NCBI RefSeq assembly: GCF_000424305.1
Contig: NZ_KE384162.1
Location: 248,001 to 312,000, forward strand
From: Pseudobutyrivibrio ruminis AD2017
Lineage (GTDB): Bacteria > Bacillota > Clostridia > Lachnospirales > Lachnospiraceae
Reading direction: 5' to 3'
DNA length: 64,000 bases
The translations under genes and the position numbers were made by a program. Positions 54,480-64,000 of the stretch are shown here, piece by piece. Positions within the stretch are counted from its first letter, which is position 1. Each line of letters begins with the position of its first letter. The notes under the pieces were generated by a model that worked only from the letters and a program-made list of their open reading frames with translations, was not told the origin of the DNA and made no database searches.

Positions 54480-57088
54480 TATTCATTTACCCTGTTATGA
54501 AATTCATACAATAAGTTCATCGCTTCAAGCGGAGTGATTTTGGTTACATCCAAATTCTTTAAATCAGAAATAATGGTAGCATCACTTTCAGAAATAGAAA
54601 TGCCTGATAGTGACTGAAGCTTTTCTTCCATCTTTTCCTGCATTGCTATTTTGTCTGAAACAGCTGCAATATCATTTTCATTTAAAGAATTAACTATAGT
54701 ACGTGCTCTAGATAATACCTCTTCAGGAAGCCCTGCCAGTCTGGCAACCTGTATACCGTAGCTTTGATCTGCGCCGCCTGGAATAATTTTTCTAAGGAAT
54801 ATAATATCCTCGCCTAATTCCTGTACCGCTATGCAGTAGTTATGAACTCCTTTTAACTGACCTTCTAATTCGGTAAGCTCATGGTAGTGAGTTGCAAATA
54901 AAGATTTAGCACCGATATTGTAAGCAATATGCTCTACCACTGCCCATGCAATTGAAAGTCCATCGTAGGTAGATGTTCCTCTACCAATTTCATCCAAAAT
55001 AAGAAGAGATTTGCTGGTAGCATTATGTAGAATATTAGCAACTTCATTCATCTCAACCATGAATGTAGATTGACCGGTAGATAAATCATCTGATGCGCCT
55101 ACACGTGTAAATATTCTATCAACAACACCAATAGTAGCTTCTTCAGCTGGAACAAAGCTTCCTATTTGTGCCATGAGAACTATAAGTGCTACCTGTCTCA
55201 TGTAGGTAGATTTACCTGCCATGTTAGGACCTGTAATAATTGCGATTGTGTTAGAATCTAAATCCAAATAACAATCGTTTGCAATAAACTGATCTGCATT
55301 TATCATCTGTTCAACAACAGGATGTCTACCCTCTTTTATATCAATAACGCCCCTATTATTAATAACAGGTTTAACGTAATGATTCTTTTCTGAAACTACA
55401 GCTAAAGAGATGATTGCATCTAAAACTGCAATAGCCTTAGCACTAATTTGAATTCTATCAACCTCTGCAGCTATTGTATCTCGAACTGTTTTGAAAAATT
55501 CATACTCGATTGTGTTAAGTCTATCTTCTGCACCAAGTATGCTGTCTTCTAATTCTTTAAGCTCAGGGGTGTAATATCTTTCAGCATTAGCTAAGGTCTG
55601 CTTTCTAACATAATAATCTGGAACCAAATCCTTGTATGAATTAGTTACCTCAAGATAGAATCCAAAGACCTTATTAAACTTAATCTTTAAATTTTTAATA
55701 CCTGTCTTATCACGTTCCTTTGCCTCCAAATCTGCCAGCCATTTTTTGCCATCTATTTTAGCAGCACGAAGTCTATCAACCTCTTCGTTGTAGCCAGTTT
55801 TGATAATATCTCCATCTCTAGAAGATATAGGTGGCTCCTCAGCAATAGCTGAATCGATAAGGACATATAAATCCTTTAAATCATCGATATTTGAGTTCAA
55901 GTCATTAATAAGATGACATGAAAATCCATTAAGTAAAGCCTTGATTGGGGAAAGCATTCCTATAGACTGCTTAAAGGCAATTAAATCTCTAGGATTAGCC
56001 GATTGATATGTAATCTTAGTGATAAGTCTTTCCAAATCGTAAACTGAAGAAAGATATTCTCTAAGCTCTTCTCTATCGATTAGAGATTTGTTAATTTCTT
56101 CAATGGCATCCTGTCTTCTGATTATTTCATCGACAGATACAAGAGGTTGCTCTATAAAGCTTTTAAGCTGTCTTGCGCCCATTGCTGTTTTTGTCTTATC
56201 TAAAACCCATAAAAGAGAACCTCGCTTTGATTTGTCTCTCATGGTTTCTGTTAGCTCCAGATTTCTTCTGGTAGAGCTATCAATAAGCATGAATTTTCCG
56301 TCTGTATAAGGTGTGATGTGAGTTAAATGTGTAAGCTCTGACTTCTGGGTTTCTTTTAAGTAGATTAAAAGTGAGCCTGCAGCCACCTTGCCAACAGGAA
56401 AATCTATTAAGCCTAGTCCTTCTAAAGAATGAGCCTTAAAATGATTTAAAAGCTCTCTGGTGCTAAGCGTATCATCAAAATATGATTCATCTAATTGCGA
56501 AAGTGCACATTCTAACTTTTCAGCTATATCTGTAATATCTATACCAGATTCATAAAGTGATTTATGATAAATGATTTCCGCTGGATTGAATCTAAAAAGC
56601 TCGTCTGTAAATGATCTGGTATTATCTACCTGTGTTAAAAAGAAATCAGCAGTCGATACATCGCAGGTTGCAATACCGAAAACGCCCTTATTGTAAACAA
56701 GAGACATAATGTAGTTATTGCTGCCTTCCTCCAAAGCAAGCTGGTCAATGTTTGTACCAGGAGTTACTACCCTGATAACCTCACGTTTAACAAGACCTTT
56801 TGCTTCCTTTGGGTCTTCTACCTGCTCACAAATAGCTACCTTATAGCCTCTGGCAACCAATCTGTTTATATATGTATCTGCAGCATGAAATGGAACGCCA
56901 CACATAGGCGCTCTTTCTTCCATTCCGCATGATTTACCAGTAAGAGTTAATTCTAATTCCTTTGAAGCTGTCTTAGCATCCTCAAAGAACATCTCGTAAA
57001 AATCACCTAATCGGTAAAATAAGATACAATCTTCATATTCAGCTTTTGTTTTAAGATACTCCTGCATCATTGGAGTGTATTCTGCCAC
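54479..57088 (-). CDS. mutS: DNA mismatch repair protein MutS
   Basis: MutS recognises base mismatches. The 869-residue protein has the mismatch-binding start LFYRLGDFYEMFFEDA (Phe-x-Glu), the Walker A GPNMAGKSTYMRQ, and Walker B ILDEIGRGTSTYDG. I chose the second GTG (57088), because AGGTGGG lies at the right distance and the residues AEYTPMMQ follow; another GTG is 12 bases upstream. It overlaps mutL by one base. Confidence 0.96.
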   Translation of the reverse strand: MAEYTPMMQEYLKTKAEYEDCILFYRLGDFYEMFFEDAKTASKELELTLTGKSCGMEERAPMCGVPFHAADTYINRLVARGYKVAICEQVEDPKEAKGLVKREVIRVVTPGTNIDQLALEEGSNNYIMSLVYNKGVFGIATCDVSTADFFLTQVDNTRSFTDELFRFNPAEIIYHKSLYESGIDITDIAEKLECALSQLDESYFDDTLSTRELLNHFKAHSLEGLGLIDFPVGKVAAGSLLIYLKETQKSELTHLTHITPYTDGKFMLIDSSTRRNLELTETMRDKSKRGSLLWVLDKTKTAMGARQLKSFIEQPLVSVDEIIRRQDAIEEINKSLIDREELREYLSSVYDLERLITKITYQSANPRDLIAFKQSIGMLSPIKALLNGFSCHLINDLNSNIDDLKDLYVLIDSAIAEEPPISSRDGDIIKTGYNEEVDRLRAAKIDGKKWLADLEAKERDKTGIKNLKIKFNKVFGFYLEVTNSYKDLVPDYYVRKQTLANAERYYTPELKELEDSILGAEDRLNTIEYEFFKTVRDTIAAEVDRIQISAKAIAVLDAIISLAVVSEKNHYVKPVINNRGVIDIKEGRHPVVEQMINADQFIANDCYLDLDSNTIAIITGPNMAGKSTYMRQVALIVLMAQIGSFVPAEEATIGVVDRIFTRVGASDDLSTGQSTFMVEMNEVANILHNATSKSLLILDEIGRGTSTYDGLSIAWAVVEHIAYNIGAKSLFATHYHELTELEGQLKGVHNYCIAVQELGEDIIFLRKIIPGGADQSYGIQVARLAGLPEEVLSRARTIVNSLNENDIAAVSDKIAMQEKMEEKLQSLSGISISESDATIISDLKNLDVTKITPLEAMNLLYEFHNRVNE

Positions 57089-57105
57089 TAATATTCCCAC
57101 CTATT

Positions 57106-58689
57106 CTATATGTTTATGTTTGATATGACTGCTTCAGCTACCTTTATGCCGTCCATAGCCGCTGACGTTATTCCACCGGCATAGCCTGCACCTTCACCAC
57201 AAGGATAAAGACCAGCTATGTTAGACTGAAACAGCTCGTTTCTGTTAATTCGAACTGGAGATGATGTTCTGCTTTCAACACCACTAAGGATTGCATCATC
57301 TCTATCGAACCCTTTTATTTTAGACCCAAATGTACCCATGGCGTCAATAATAGACTGATAAATATCTTGAGAAAATATATCAGAAAGCATTCCAAAGGAT
57401 GTTTTTCCTTTAGTTTCTGATGAAAATGCGCCATATGTTGAGCTTAACTTGTGTTGCTTAAAATCAGCATAAAGCTGTTGAGGTATTAGTCCGCTGCCTG
57501 CTTTAAATGCAGCAGCTTCTATACTTCTTTGGTATTCTATTCCAGAAAGTGGATTTGTTTTATCAAATTCTCTTTCTCCAACCGAAACAACAATTGCGCT
57601 ATTTGCATTTTTGCTGTCACGCTTTGAATAGCTCATACCATTAACTACAAGCTTGTTTTCTTCAGAAGATGAATTTACAACAAAGCCTCCCGGACACATA
57701 CAAAACGAATAAACACCTCTGCCGTTATCAAGGTTTGTTGCAAGCTTATATGGCGCAGGCTCAAGCTTTTCAAAAGCATTGTCATACATAACTCTTGAAA
57801 TCATTTCCTGTGGATGCTCTATTCTAAAGCCTACAGCAAAATCCTTGGCCTCCATATGAATGCCCTTATCAAACAGGCATTTAAATGTATCTCTGGCACT
57901 ATGGCCGATAGCTAAAATAACATTATCTGATGTGTATTTTTTACCTGATGCCATAACACCTTTAATAGAGCCATCCTCAATGATAAAATCTTCAACCTTT
58001 GTATCGAATAAAAATGTTCCCCCAAGATTAATGATTTCATTTCTCATGTTTGCGATTACAATCTTTAAAATATCTGTTCCGATATGAGGCTTGTAATCAT
58101 AAAGAATATTTGCAGGTGCTCCAAACTTAACAAAGGTCTCTAATACGAACTTATTTCTACCTAATTTGTCATTAACAAGAGTGTTAAGCTTGCCATCAGA
58201 AAATGTACCGGCACCACCTTCACCAAATTGGACGTTAGATGCAGTATTAAGTACCCCTGTCTCCCAAAACGCAAGAATATCCTTTGTTCTATCCTCTACC
58301 TTTTTACCTCTTTCAATAACAATTGGATTCATGTTATTTAAGGCTAAAATATAGGCAGCAAAAAGACCTGCTGGTCCTGCTCCAATAACGATTGGAGATT
58401 CCACCTTTTTTGTAGCCTTAGGTATCGCATATACGATATTTTTATAAAGATTAATATTGTTATCTTTTTTCGATTTTGCAATTATCTTCTTTTCTAAATC
58501 AGAAGCTACTGTAACTACAATCGAATATACAAAGAAAACATCTGGCTTTTTTCTGGCATCAACAGATTTCTTTAAAATAGAATAATCCTTAATATCAGCA
58601 GAATTAATCCTAAGCTTCTTTGCCACTATATCTATTAACTTAGATTCTTTTTCAAAAACGCTAAGCTTAATTTGATCTACTTTTATCAT
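57106..58689 (-). CDS. FAD-dependent dehydrogenase (COG2509-type)
   Basis: The 527-residue flavoprotein has a ferredoxin-like amino-terminal region (1-95), then an FAD-binding Rossmann motif VIGAGPAGLFAA and FGEGGAGTFSDGKL, and a late NAD/FAD motif PCGEGAGYAGGI. This is the conserved NAD(P)/FAD protein next to mutS in many Firmicutes. Substrate unknown. It overlaps the next flavoprotein by four bases. Confidence 0.88.
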   Translation of the reverse strand: MIKVDQIKLSVFEKESKLIDIVAKKLRINSADIKDYSILKKSVDARKKPDVFFVYSIVVTVASDLEKKIIAKSKKDNNINLYKNIVYAIPKATKKVESPIVIGAGPAGLFAAYILALNNMNPIVIERGKKVEDRTKDILAFWETGVLNTASNVQFGEGGAGTFSDGKLNTLVNDKLGRNKFVLETFVKFGAPANILYDYKPHIGTDILKIVIANMRNEIINLGGTFLFDTKVEDFIIEDGSIKGVMASGKKYTSDNVILAIGHSARDTFKCLFDKGIHMEAKDFAVGFRIEHPQEMISRVMYDNAFEKLEPAPYKLATNLDNGRGVYSFCMCPGGFVVNSSSEENKLVVNGMSYSKRDSKNANSAIVVSVGEREFDKTNPLSGIEYQRSIEAAAFKAGSGLIPQQLYADFKQHKLSSTYGAFSSETKGKTSFGMLSDIFSQDIYQSIIDAMGTFGSKIKGFDRDDAILSGVESRTSSPVRINRNELFQSNIAGLYPCGEGAGYAGGITSAAMDGIKVAEAVISNINI

Positions 58690-59900
58690 TTCATCACCTT
58701 AATCAAATCATTTGCCGCAATAGTTGCAGATGTATATGCCCAAGTAAGATTGTAACCACCGCAAATACCATCTACATCTAATACTTCACCTATGAAATAT
58801 AATCCCTTTTGATTCATGGCCTCCATAGTATCTGTGTATATCCCAGATAAATCTACTCCACCGGCTGTAACCTGAGAACTGTCAAAGCCCTTTGTACCAT
58901 TTATTGAGACTATAAAGCATTTGAAATTATATACAAGATTTTCAATATCCTCGTCATCTAGCTTTGATACCAAAGTATCGCCATAGATTCTCGATAAGCT
59001 TACAACCTGTTCAATTGCTTTTTCATTACAAAAGCCTACTAAGCTTGAAAGAATAGATTGATTTTGATTCTTTGAAAATCTATTCTTAATCTCTTCCTTT
59101 AGCTGTTCATTAGTAAGATATGGGATAAAGTCAATTCGTATATCCGATAATGCCTTATCTAATTCATCAAAGCCAACAAATCGGCTAATACACATTACAG
59201 GGTAACCAGAAATACCATCTTTATTAAACTGTATTTCACCTTCACAAGAATGGTCCTTATAGGTTACATTACCTACTGCTCTGACTCCAGCTAAATCCTT
59301 AAGACATATATCATTAGATTTAAGTCCAACTAATGATGGTGCAAGCTTTGTTGTAGGGATTTTGAATTTGTTTGCAAGCTTATAGCCTACCTTAGATGAA
59401 CCAAGTGTAGCAGCTGAAAGCCCACCAGATGCAACACAAACCTTTTTAGCTTTAATAACAGTTCTACTGGTTGTTACCGTAAATACGTTATTATAATCAA
59501 CATCTGTAACTCTGTTATCTAAATATAAATCTATATTTAATGAATCTACTTCTTTTTCAAGTGCTTCTCTAATAGTTTTAGCTTGATTAGTGTATGGATA
59601 ATAATATCCATCAAAATCTCTATCAAATACGCCCAGTTCTTTAAAGAAATTTCTAATTTCCTGATGATTATCAGTAATAAAGGATAAATCAGAATTGCTA
59701 TAGAAATAATCTTTTGACATTCTACTATTTGTAAAATTACATCTGCCGTTTCCAGTTGAAAGGATTTTTCGTCCTACAATTCTGTTTAAGTCACATAAAC
59801 ATACCAAAAGACCTGCTCTTGCAAGCTTAATTGCAAGAACAAGTCCAGAAAAACCAGCTCCAACTATACAAACGTCATAAATCTTTTCATCTGTATTCAT
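58686..59900 (-). CDS. NAD(P)/FAD-dependent oxidoreductase (HI0933/BaiN family)
   Basis: The 404-residue protein has the FAD motif VGAGFSGLVLA, then STGNGRCNFTNS, the conserved signature of the HI0933/YhiN family, and GEVLDVDGICGGYNLTWAY at the end. In some gut bacteria a relative (BaiN) reduces bile-acid intermediates; such a role here is not implied. It lies four bases after the flippase gene. Confidence 0.9.
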   Translation of the reverse strand: MNTDEKIYDVCIVGAGFSGLVLAIKLARAGLLVCLCDLNRIVGRKILSTGNGRCNFTNSRMSKDYFYSNSDLSFITDNHQEIRNFFKELGVFDRDFDGYYYPYTNQAKTIREALEKEVDSLNIDLYLDNRVTDVDYNNVFTVTTSRTVIKAKKVCVASGGLSAATLGSSKVGYKLANKFKIPTTKLAPSLVGLKSNDICLKDLAGVRAVGNVTYKDHSCEGEIQFNKDGISGYPVMCISRFVGFDELDKALSDIRIDFIPYLTNEQLKEEIKNRFSKNQNQSILSSLVGFCNEKAIEQVVSLSRIYGDTLVSKLDDEDIENLVYNFKCFIVSINGTKGFDSSQVTAGGVDLSGIYTDTMEAMNQKGLYFIGEVLDVDGICGGYNLTWAYTSATIAANDLIKVMK

Positions 59901-59904
59901 CGAA

Positions 59905-61587
59905 CTACCTCAATAAATGTAAACTGTACGCTATATTGCAAAGCTTATTTCCACCTGGGAATTTAAGCAATGTTTCTTCATCTACGCCCTTAAACATGAA
60001 TAGTGCAAGGAAATAAACTACAATAGCAAATATAATTGCAATAACACAAGCAAATAAGTTAGCTGCTCTGCGTGATACAGCCATAACAAAAAGTGCATCA
60101 AACATGTGATAAATCAAATATGCAACAAGTCCCATAACTGCTGATGCCTCAAGAGGAGCTATAACTACTCTTCTTACATCGATTGATGCTCCTGAGAATC
60201 TAAGCACAGCTGATTGGTTAAGTATGCACATTAGTAAAGCATAGAATGCATTTGCAATAATTACAGCATAGATATGTAAATGGAATGCTTCGATTAATAT
60301 TACAAGTAATACTAGATGAGCTATTAAAGCTATAACTGCATTCTTAACTGGTATAGTCATTTTATCGATTCCCTGCAAAATACCATTTGATAAGGTAGAC
60401 AGAGAATAAAATACTACCGAGCAGCCACCGATTACTAACATCATAGCGGAAGATTTTTCTGCATCGTTAAATAATAACTGAAGAATTGGTGATGCGAGAA
60501 CCATTAAACCTACCGCACAAGGGAAAGCGATAATCATAACAAATCTGTTTGCCATGTTAATCTGCTTTTTAACAAGCTGCTTATCATTAGAATTAAAAGC
60601 TGCTGTAAGACTAGGCACTGTTGATGCTGCCATAGCTGAAGCTATAGAGAGAGGTACATTGATTAATACCTTGTATTTACCAGCAAATACACCCCAGCTT
60701 TTACTTGTTTCTGATGCAGCATAACCCTGTAATAAAGCCAAGTTTTTGAAAATACCCTGGTCAATAATTGAGCTTATATTGTAAACCGTTGTACTAAGTA
60801 GCACAGGGATAATAGTCATAATTAAAATTGGTAAGATGTCACTATACGATTCCAATTTCTTGTGATCATCTTTTCTAAGCATCTTTTTAAAAGGCTTCTG
60901 AAATGCAAAAAATATAAATAATATAAAAATTAAAGCAAATCCTGCACCAGTAGATGTTCCTAAAGTTCCACCTGCTGCTCCATAAGCTGCAGAATAATTC
61001 TTAACATCTCCTAATACTCCGCCTACTCTCTTGCCATAGCTAAATAGAATATTTGCAGCAACTACTGATACTATCGCATTTACGATTTGTTCTCCAATTT
61101 GAGAAATTGCACTTGGAATCATTGTTCCAAGACCCTGGAAAAAGCCTCTAAATACACCAAGAAGTGCGACTACAAGTAATGTTGGTGCTAAAACCTTAAG
61201 GGCAATAGCTGAAAGAGGTGTTTTTAATAATGTTCCAGTGAAGAATTCTGCGCCAAAAAATACAATTAGTGATGCTATTCCACCACTTATAAACGCAAAA
61301 AGAAGGGCGCCGCCTAAAACCTTGTTTGCGTCCTTTACGTGCCCCTTAGCCATTCTTGCAGATACAAGTTTTGAAACTGCAAGAGGAATGCTATATGAAG
61401 ATATAAGTAATATTATGTTATAAATTTCGTAGGCAGTGCCGTAATAATCATTTCCCGTATCCCCAATAGTAGCCGTAAGTGGGATTCTATAAATGAGTCC
61501 CACTATACGGCTAATGATTGAAGCTATAGCAAGGATTGATCCTTGCATTAAGAAACCGGCATCGCCTCGCTTGTTTCTTTTTGTCAT
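59905..61587 (-). CDS. MOP-family lipid flippase (SpoVB/YtgP-like)
   Basis: The 560-residue protein has about 14 membrane helices and the start LMQGSILAIASIISRIVGL followed by YRIPLTATIGD, typical of SpoVB/YtgP. YtgP (Amj/MurJ-type) flips lipid II for wall synthesis. With RodA and PBP2 in the same block a lipid II role is likely, but a sporulation role (SpoVB) cannot be ruled out from sequence alone. Confidence 0.88.
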   Translation of the reverse strand: MTKRNKRGDAGFLMQGSILAIASIISRIVGLIYRIPLTATIGDTGNDYYGTAYEIYNIILLISSYSIPLAVSKLVSARMAKGHVKDANKVLGGALLFAFISGGIASLIVFFGAEFFTGTLLKTPLSAIALKVLAPTLLVVALLGVFRGFFQGLGTMIPSAISQIGEQIVNAIVSVVAANILFSYGKRVGGVLGDVKNYSAAYGAAGGTLGTSTGAGFALIFILFIFFAFQKPFKKMLRKDDHKKLESYSDILPILIMTIIPVLLSTTVYNISSIIDQGIFKNLALLQGYAASETSKSWGVFAGKYKVLINVPLSIASAMAASTVPSLTAAFNSNDKQLVKKQINMANRFVMIIAFPCAVGLMVLASPILQLLFNDAEKSSAMMLVIGGCSVVFYSLSTLSNGILQGIDKMTIPVKNAVIALIAHLVLLVILIEAFHLHIYAVIIANAFYALLMCILNQSAVLRFSGASIDVRRVVIAPLEASAVMGLVAYLIYHMFDALFVMAVSRRAANLFACVIAIIFAIVVYFLALFMFKGVDEETLLKFPGGNKLCNIAYSLHLLR

Positions 61588-61594
61588 AAACTAA

Positions 61595-62722
61595 TTATTT
61601 TGCCTTACTAAAATCTGATTTGTTTGCATAATACTGAGTCTCATCAGTGTATTCCCTCTGACAAGCCTGAATCCAAGTAGTACCAATGTTAAGCTGAATT
61701 TCTTCACCTGTTTTTAAATCATAGTAATGTGTAACATCTGTATCGCCGTCCTTAGACCATACGATATCAATCATCTTACCATTAGTGATGTACTTACCTG
61801 TTCCAGTATTGTAAGAAAGTAAATATCCTAAATACTGTGAGCCTTCATATGTCCACCACTCAACGTTCTCGATAATGATGTTCTTAGCAGTAAGCTGCTG
61901 ACCTGATGCACCATCTACCTGCTTCTGATTGAATTCGTATCTATAATACAAACCATCATCCTCGTTGTAAATCCAATAAGGCTTGTTTGTATAATAGTAT
62001 AACTGGATTGCCTGACAATCTTCTCCTGACTCAAGAGCATTGCCATCAGCAGCAAATTTGAAGTGAGGTTCGTAGTTTGAAGGAAGTGCTGTATCATAGC
62101 CTAACTTCTTGATACCAATATCGATACCCTCTGAGTTTGTATAAAGTGTATGCTCAGACTTACCTGTACGATATGAAGCAGCTGAACCCTTCTTACCTTC
62201 AAGTGTTAAAGCGTTAAGATTATCTACAAGATTCTTATCATCGATAAGCTCAAAAGCTGCTGGGTTTCCACCTGCATGCATGTAAATAGCATCATACTCA
62301 CTTGCAAAGTAAACGTAATATGGACGTGAACTTCTTACATTACCAATTTGATCAAGACCTGTGTAATCATCGAAGAGTGCCATCATACGTGTGATGCCGC
62401 CTTCAACTACACACTCATATATAACACCAGCATTTGCAATACCGTATTGTGGTAAGCAAGCCTTTGTGTTCTCAATCATAACCGCAACAGGACGCTGTCT
62501 TCCGTATTTTGGGTCTACCCATTCACCTGAAAGATAGCTTCGAACTTTACCATCTTCAGAGGTCTGATCCCAAAATGCAACTGATGAATCAACAGGTGCT
62601 TCCTGCTCTTCCATTGCTACATCAACTGTGGCATCAGACGAATCCTCCGTTTTTTTGCCGCAACCAACAAGTGACATAGCCATTGTCAGCACGAGTAATG
62701 CGGATACCAATTGTTTTTTCAT
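61595..62722 (-). CDS. DUF3048 lipoprotein (YerB-like)
   Basis: The 375-residue protein has a lipoprotein signal with lipobox SLVGC near residue 21 and a DUF3048 core: RPVAVMIENTKACLPQYG, GITRMMALF and GNVRSSRPYYV. Its role is unknown; relatives are sometimes called lipoprotein YerB. It lies upstream of the flippase gene with an eight-base gap. Confidence 0.9.
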   Translation of the reverse strand: MKKQLVSALLVLTMAMSLVGCGKKTEDSSDATVDVAMEEQEAPVDSSVAFWDQTSEDGKVRSYLSGEWVDPKYGRQRPVAVMIENTKACLPQYGIANAGVIYECVVEGGITRMMALFDDYTGLDQIGNVRSSRPYYVYFASEYDAIYMHAGGNPAAFELIDDKNLVDNLNALTLEGKKGSAASYRTGKSEHTLYTNSEGIDIGIKKLGYDTALPSNYEPHFKFAADGNALESGEDCQAIQLYYYTNKPYWIYNEDDGLYYRYEFNQKQVDGASGQQLTAKNIIIENVEWWTYEGSQYLGYLLSYNTGTGKYITNGKMIDIVWSKDGDTDVTHYYDLKTGEEIQLNIGTTWIQACQREYTDETQYYANKSDFSKAK

Positions 62723-62741
62723 AGATTAGTTTCTCCTTTTT

Positions 62742-63239
62742 TTAATTTCGTGAAATATTAAGTATGTCTAATATTTCTCGTTGTTTTTGTTCCATAACTG
62801 CAGCTTCAGCCTCAGTCATGTGATCAAACCCAAATAAATGTAACATACTATGGGCTATAAGAAAAGCATATTCTCGGAGTACCGAATGTCCGTATTCTTC
62901 TGCTTGTTTGTAGATTCTAGGAACGTTTAGTACTATATCTCCAAGAATTACTTCTCCTGATTCAGGGTTAAATAAATCATCATTGTTTTCTATATCAGAA
63001 AAATCCCCAGGTGTGCTATATTCAATCATTGGGAATGAAAGCACATCTGTTGGTGAATCAATATTTCTAAATTCTTTGTTTATGGCATGAATGCCATCGT
63101 CGTCTGTTAGTGTAACGCTTAATTCTGCTTCAAAAGGAAATGAAAGATGATCAATAGCTGTGTTAATAACATCATTTGCTACCTTTTCATAATCAAAATC
63201 AAATCCCTCTTCACATTCACTTTCAATAAAAACTGTCAT
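62742..63239 (-). CDS. ybeY: Endoribonuclease YbeY
   Basis: YbeY is a zinc-dependent RNase required for 16S rRNA maturation. The 165-residue protein has the metal motif HSMLHLFGFDH (HxxxHxxGxDH) and FRNIDSPTDVLSFP. It overlaps the PgpH-like gene by four bases, the order known from Bacillus (yqfF-yqfG). Confidence 0.96.
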   Translation of the reverse strand: MTVFIESECEEGFDFDYEKVANDVINTAIDHLSFPFEAELSVTLTDDDGIHAINKEFRNIDSPTDVLSFPMIEYSTPGDFSDIENNDDLFNPESGEVILGDIVLNVPRIYKQAEEYGHSVLREYAFLIAHSMLHLFGFDHMTEAEAAVMEQKQREILDILNISRN

Positions 63240-64000
63240 GCTAAAATATCCTCATTTGCTAATATTTCTCTAATAACAAGGAACTGGTTCATGGTAAGTC
63301 CTGAGTTATCATAAAAACCTTTTTGAGATAACTCATTAATTGTCTGGTATATAACCATATTTTGATTCCAAGAACTACTCATTGAATCAGCATCAAATAA
63401 TTCTACCTTTGTAACTACCGAATCAACCATATGAACTATTGCTGATTCCTTGGTACTTGGCAATGAAACAATACCACCATATTCCGATAAGATTTTAATC
63501 ACATCATTAGGAAAACAATGATTATTTGCTATTTTAATAGCATTATCTATCATAGGCTCGCCTTCGATTTTACCTAAGCGATAATAGAAGGCTGCGCAGG
63601 CAGCTAAGCTGTCATTAGCATTTATAGCCTTTGCACATTTTCTAGACAGATTAGAAATCCTTTTTGCATGCTGAAATTCAATAAAAGAAAACTTACGAAT
63701 TTCATTATACAAAGAATAATCAGGATCTAGATATCCTTCATAAGTTGTTACCTGCGCTTTTTCAACAAACAATCCAAGTAAAGGAAGTATACAAACTGTA
63801 ATCAGACAAGCAGCTACTCCAACTCCTAAGCCATATACTAAAACTGATAATGTCAGCTCTAGATAGTTAAAATAATAAAAAATAATGGAAATAAGTGTTG
63901 TTGTTGCAAACAATAAAACTAATGCATAAAGCTTTTGCAGATTCTCACTTCTTCTAAGAAAATTAACAATTACATTTCCAAATAGAACCATTGTAACATA
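63236..64000 (-). CDS. PgpH-like (7TM-HD) protein, 3' part, with lost HD motif
   Basis: The frame is open to the window edge, so the amino-terminal part (extracellular 7TMR-HDED and most helices) is missing. What is seen has two membrane helices (about 20-40 and 48-72) and an HD-like domain. Family members read AYYHDIGK; here the segment is AFYYRLGK, so the HD pair is replaced by Tyr137-Arg138 (numbered from the ATG at 63991), and the later HHGT motif is not seen (SEYGG). Cyclic-di-AMP hydrolysis, the known PgpH activity, is therefore doubtful. It neighbours ybeY as pgpH usually does. Confidence 0.72.
   Translation of the reverse strand, partial: YVTMVLFGNVIVNFLRRSENLQKLYALVLLFATTTLISIIFYYFNYLELTLSVLVYGLGVGVAACLITVCILPLLGLFVEKAQVTTYEGYLDPDYSLYNEIRKFSFIEFQHAKRISNLSRKCAKAINANDSLAACAAFYYRLGKIEGEPMIDNAIKIANNHCFPNDVIKILSEYGGIVSLPSTKESAIVHMVDSVVTKVELFDADSMSSSWNQNMVIYQTINELSQKGFYDNSGLTMNQFLVIREILANEDILA

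Overview
The window looks like chromosomal DNA of a low-G+C Gram-positive anaerobe, most likely a Lachnospiraceae member of the Butyrivibrio/Pseudobutyrivibrio kind. The evidence is the AT-rich sequence, strong GGAGG-type ribosome binding sites, Firmicutes LexA boxes, a Prp-processed L27, an HisZ-dependent histidine pathway, and the mreBCD-pbp2-minC-rodA-mgsA and sepF-aroB-lspA gene orders. The taxonomic call is an inference from recalled gene order and was not tested.

Layout. (1) 1-2.3 kb: the end of a beta-propeller gene and a FIST-GGDEF cyclic-di-GMP synthase. (2) 2.3-7.3 kb: a partial histidine operon, hisZ-hisG-hisD-hisB-hisIE. The last gene carries an amino-terminal HisF-like domain that has lost both catalytic aspartates. 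(3) 7.3-17.1 kb: a radical SAM/B12 protein with its DUF2344 partner, a minimal RNase E/G, a secreted nuclease, a DUF362 protein, an L21 leader with rplU-prp-rpmA, then obgE-yhbY-nadD/yqeK-rsfS. (4) 17.1-18.2 kb: an SOS divergon, lexA facing a yneA-like division inhibitor, with three LexA-like boxes between them. (5) 18.3-34.9 kb: an accessory, loosely packed stretch of small independent genes (acyltransferase, macro-domain protein, Fe-alcohol dehydrogenase, esterase, DUF3795, C39-like peptidase, 2'-5' RNA ligase family, lipoprotein, peptidase T, GNAT, isochorismatase family, DUF4256). It includes an ECF S-component gene with an internal stop, a likely structured RNA, and many unusual inverted repeats. 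(6) 35.0-36.1 kb: a XerS/XerC-like tyrosine recombinase with a 28-bp dif-shaped site just upstream. (7) 36.1-64 kb: a continuous minus-strand block of core genes for cell shape and envelope (rluD, lspA, aroB, sepF, yggS, dacA, mgsA, rodA, minC, pbp2, mreDCB), mismatch repair and tRNA modification (miaA, mutL, mutS), flavoproteins, a lipid flippase-like protein, a DUF3048 lipoprotein, ybeY and a PgpH-like gene cut by the window edge.

Most core genes left of about 36 kb read rightward and all those to the right read leftward. The recombinase and dif-like site sit at the switch, so the window may span the replication terminus. Other points worth a look are the tandem hairpin array at 34.0-34.3 kb, minC without minD/minE, a PgpH-like protein lacking its HD pair, and the degenerate HisF-like domain. 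I see no tRNA, rRNA, CRISPR array, transposase or phage genes.
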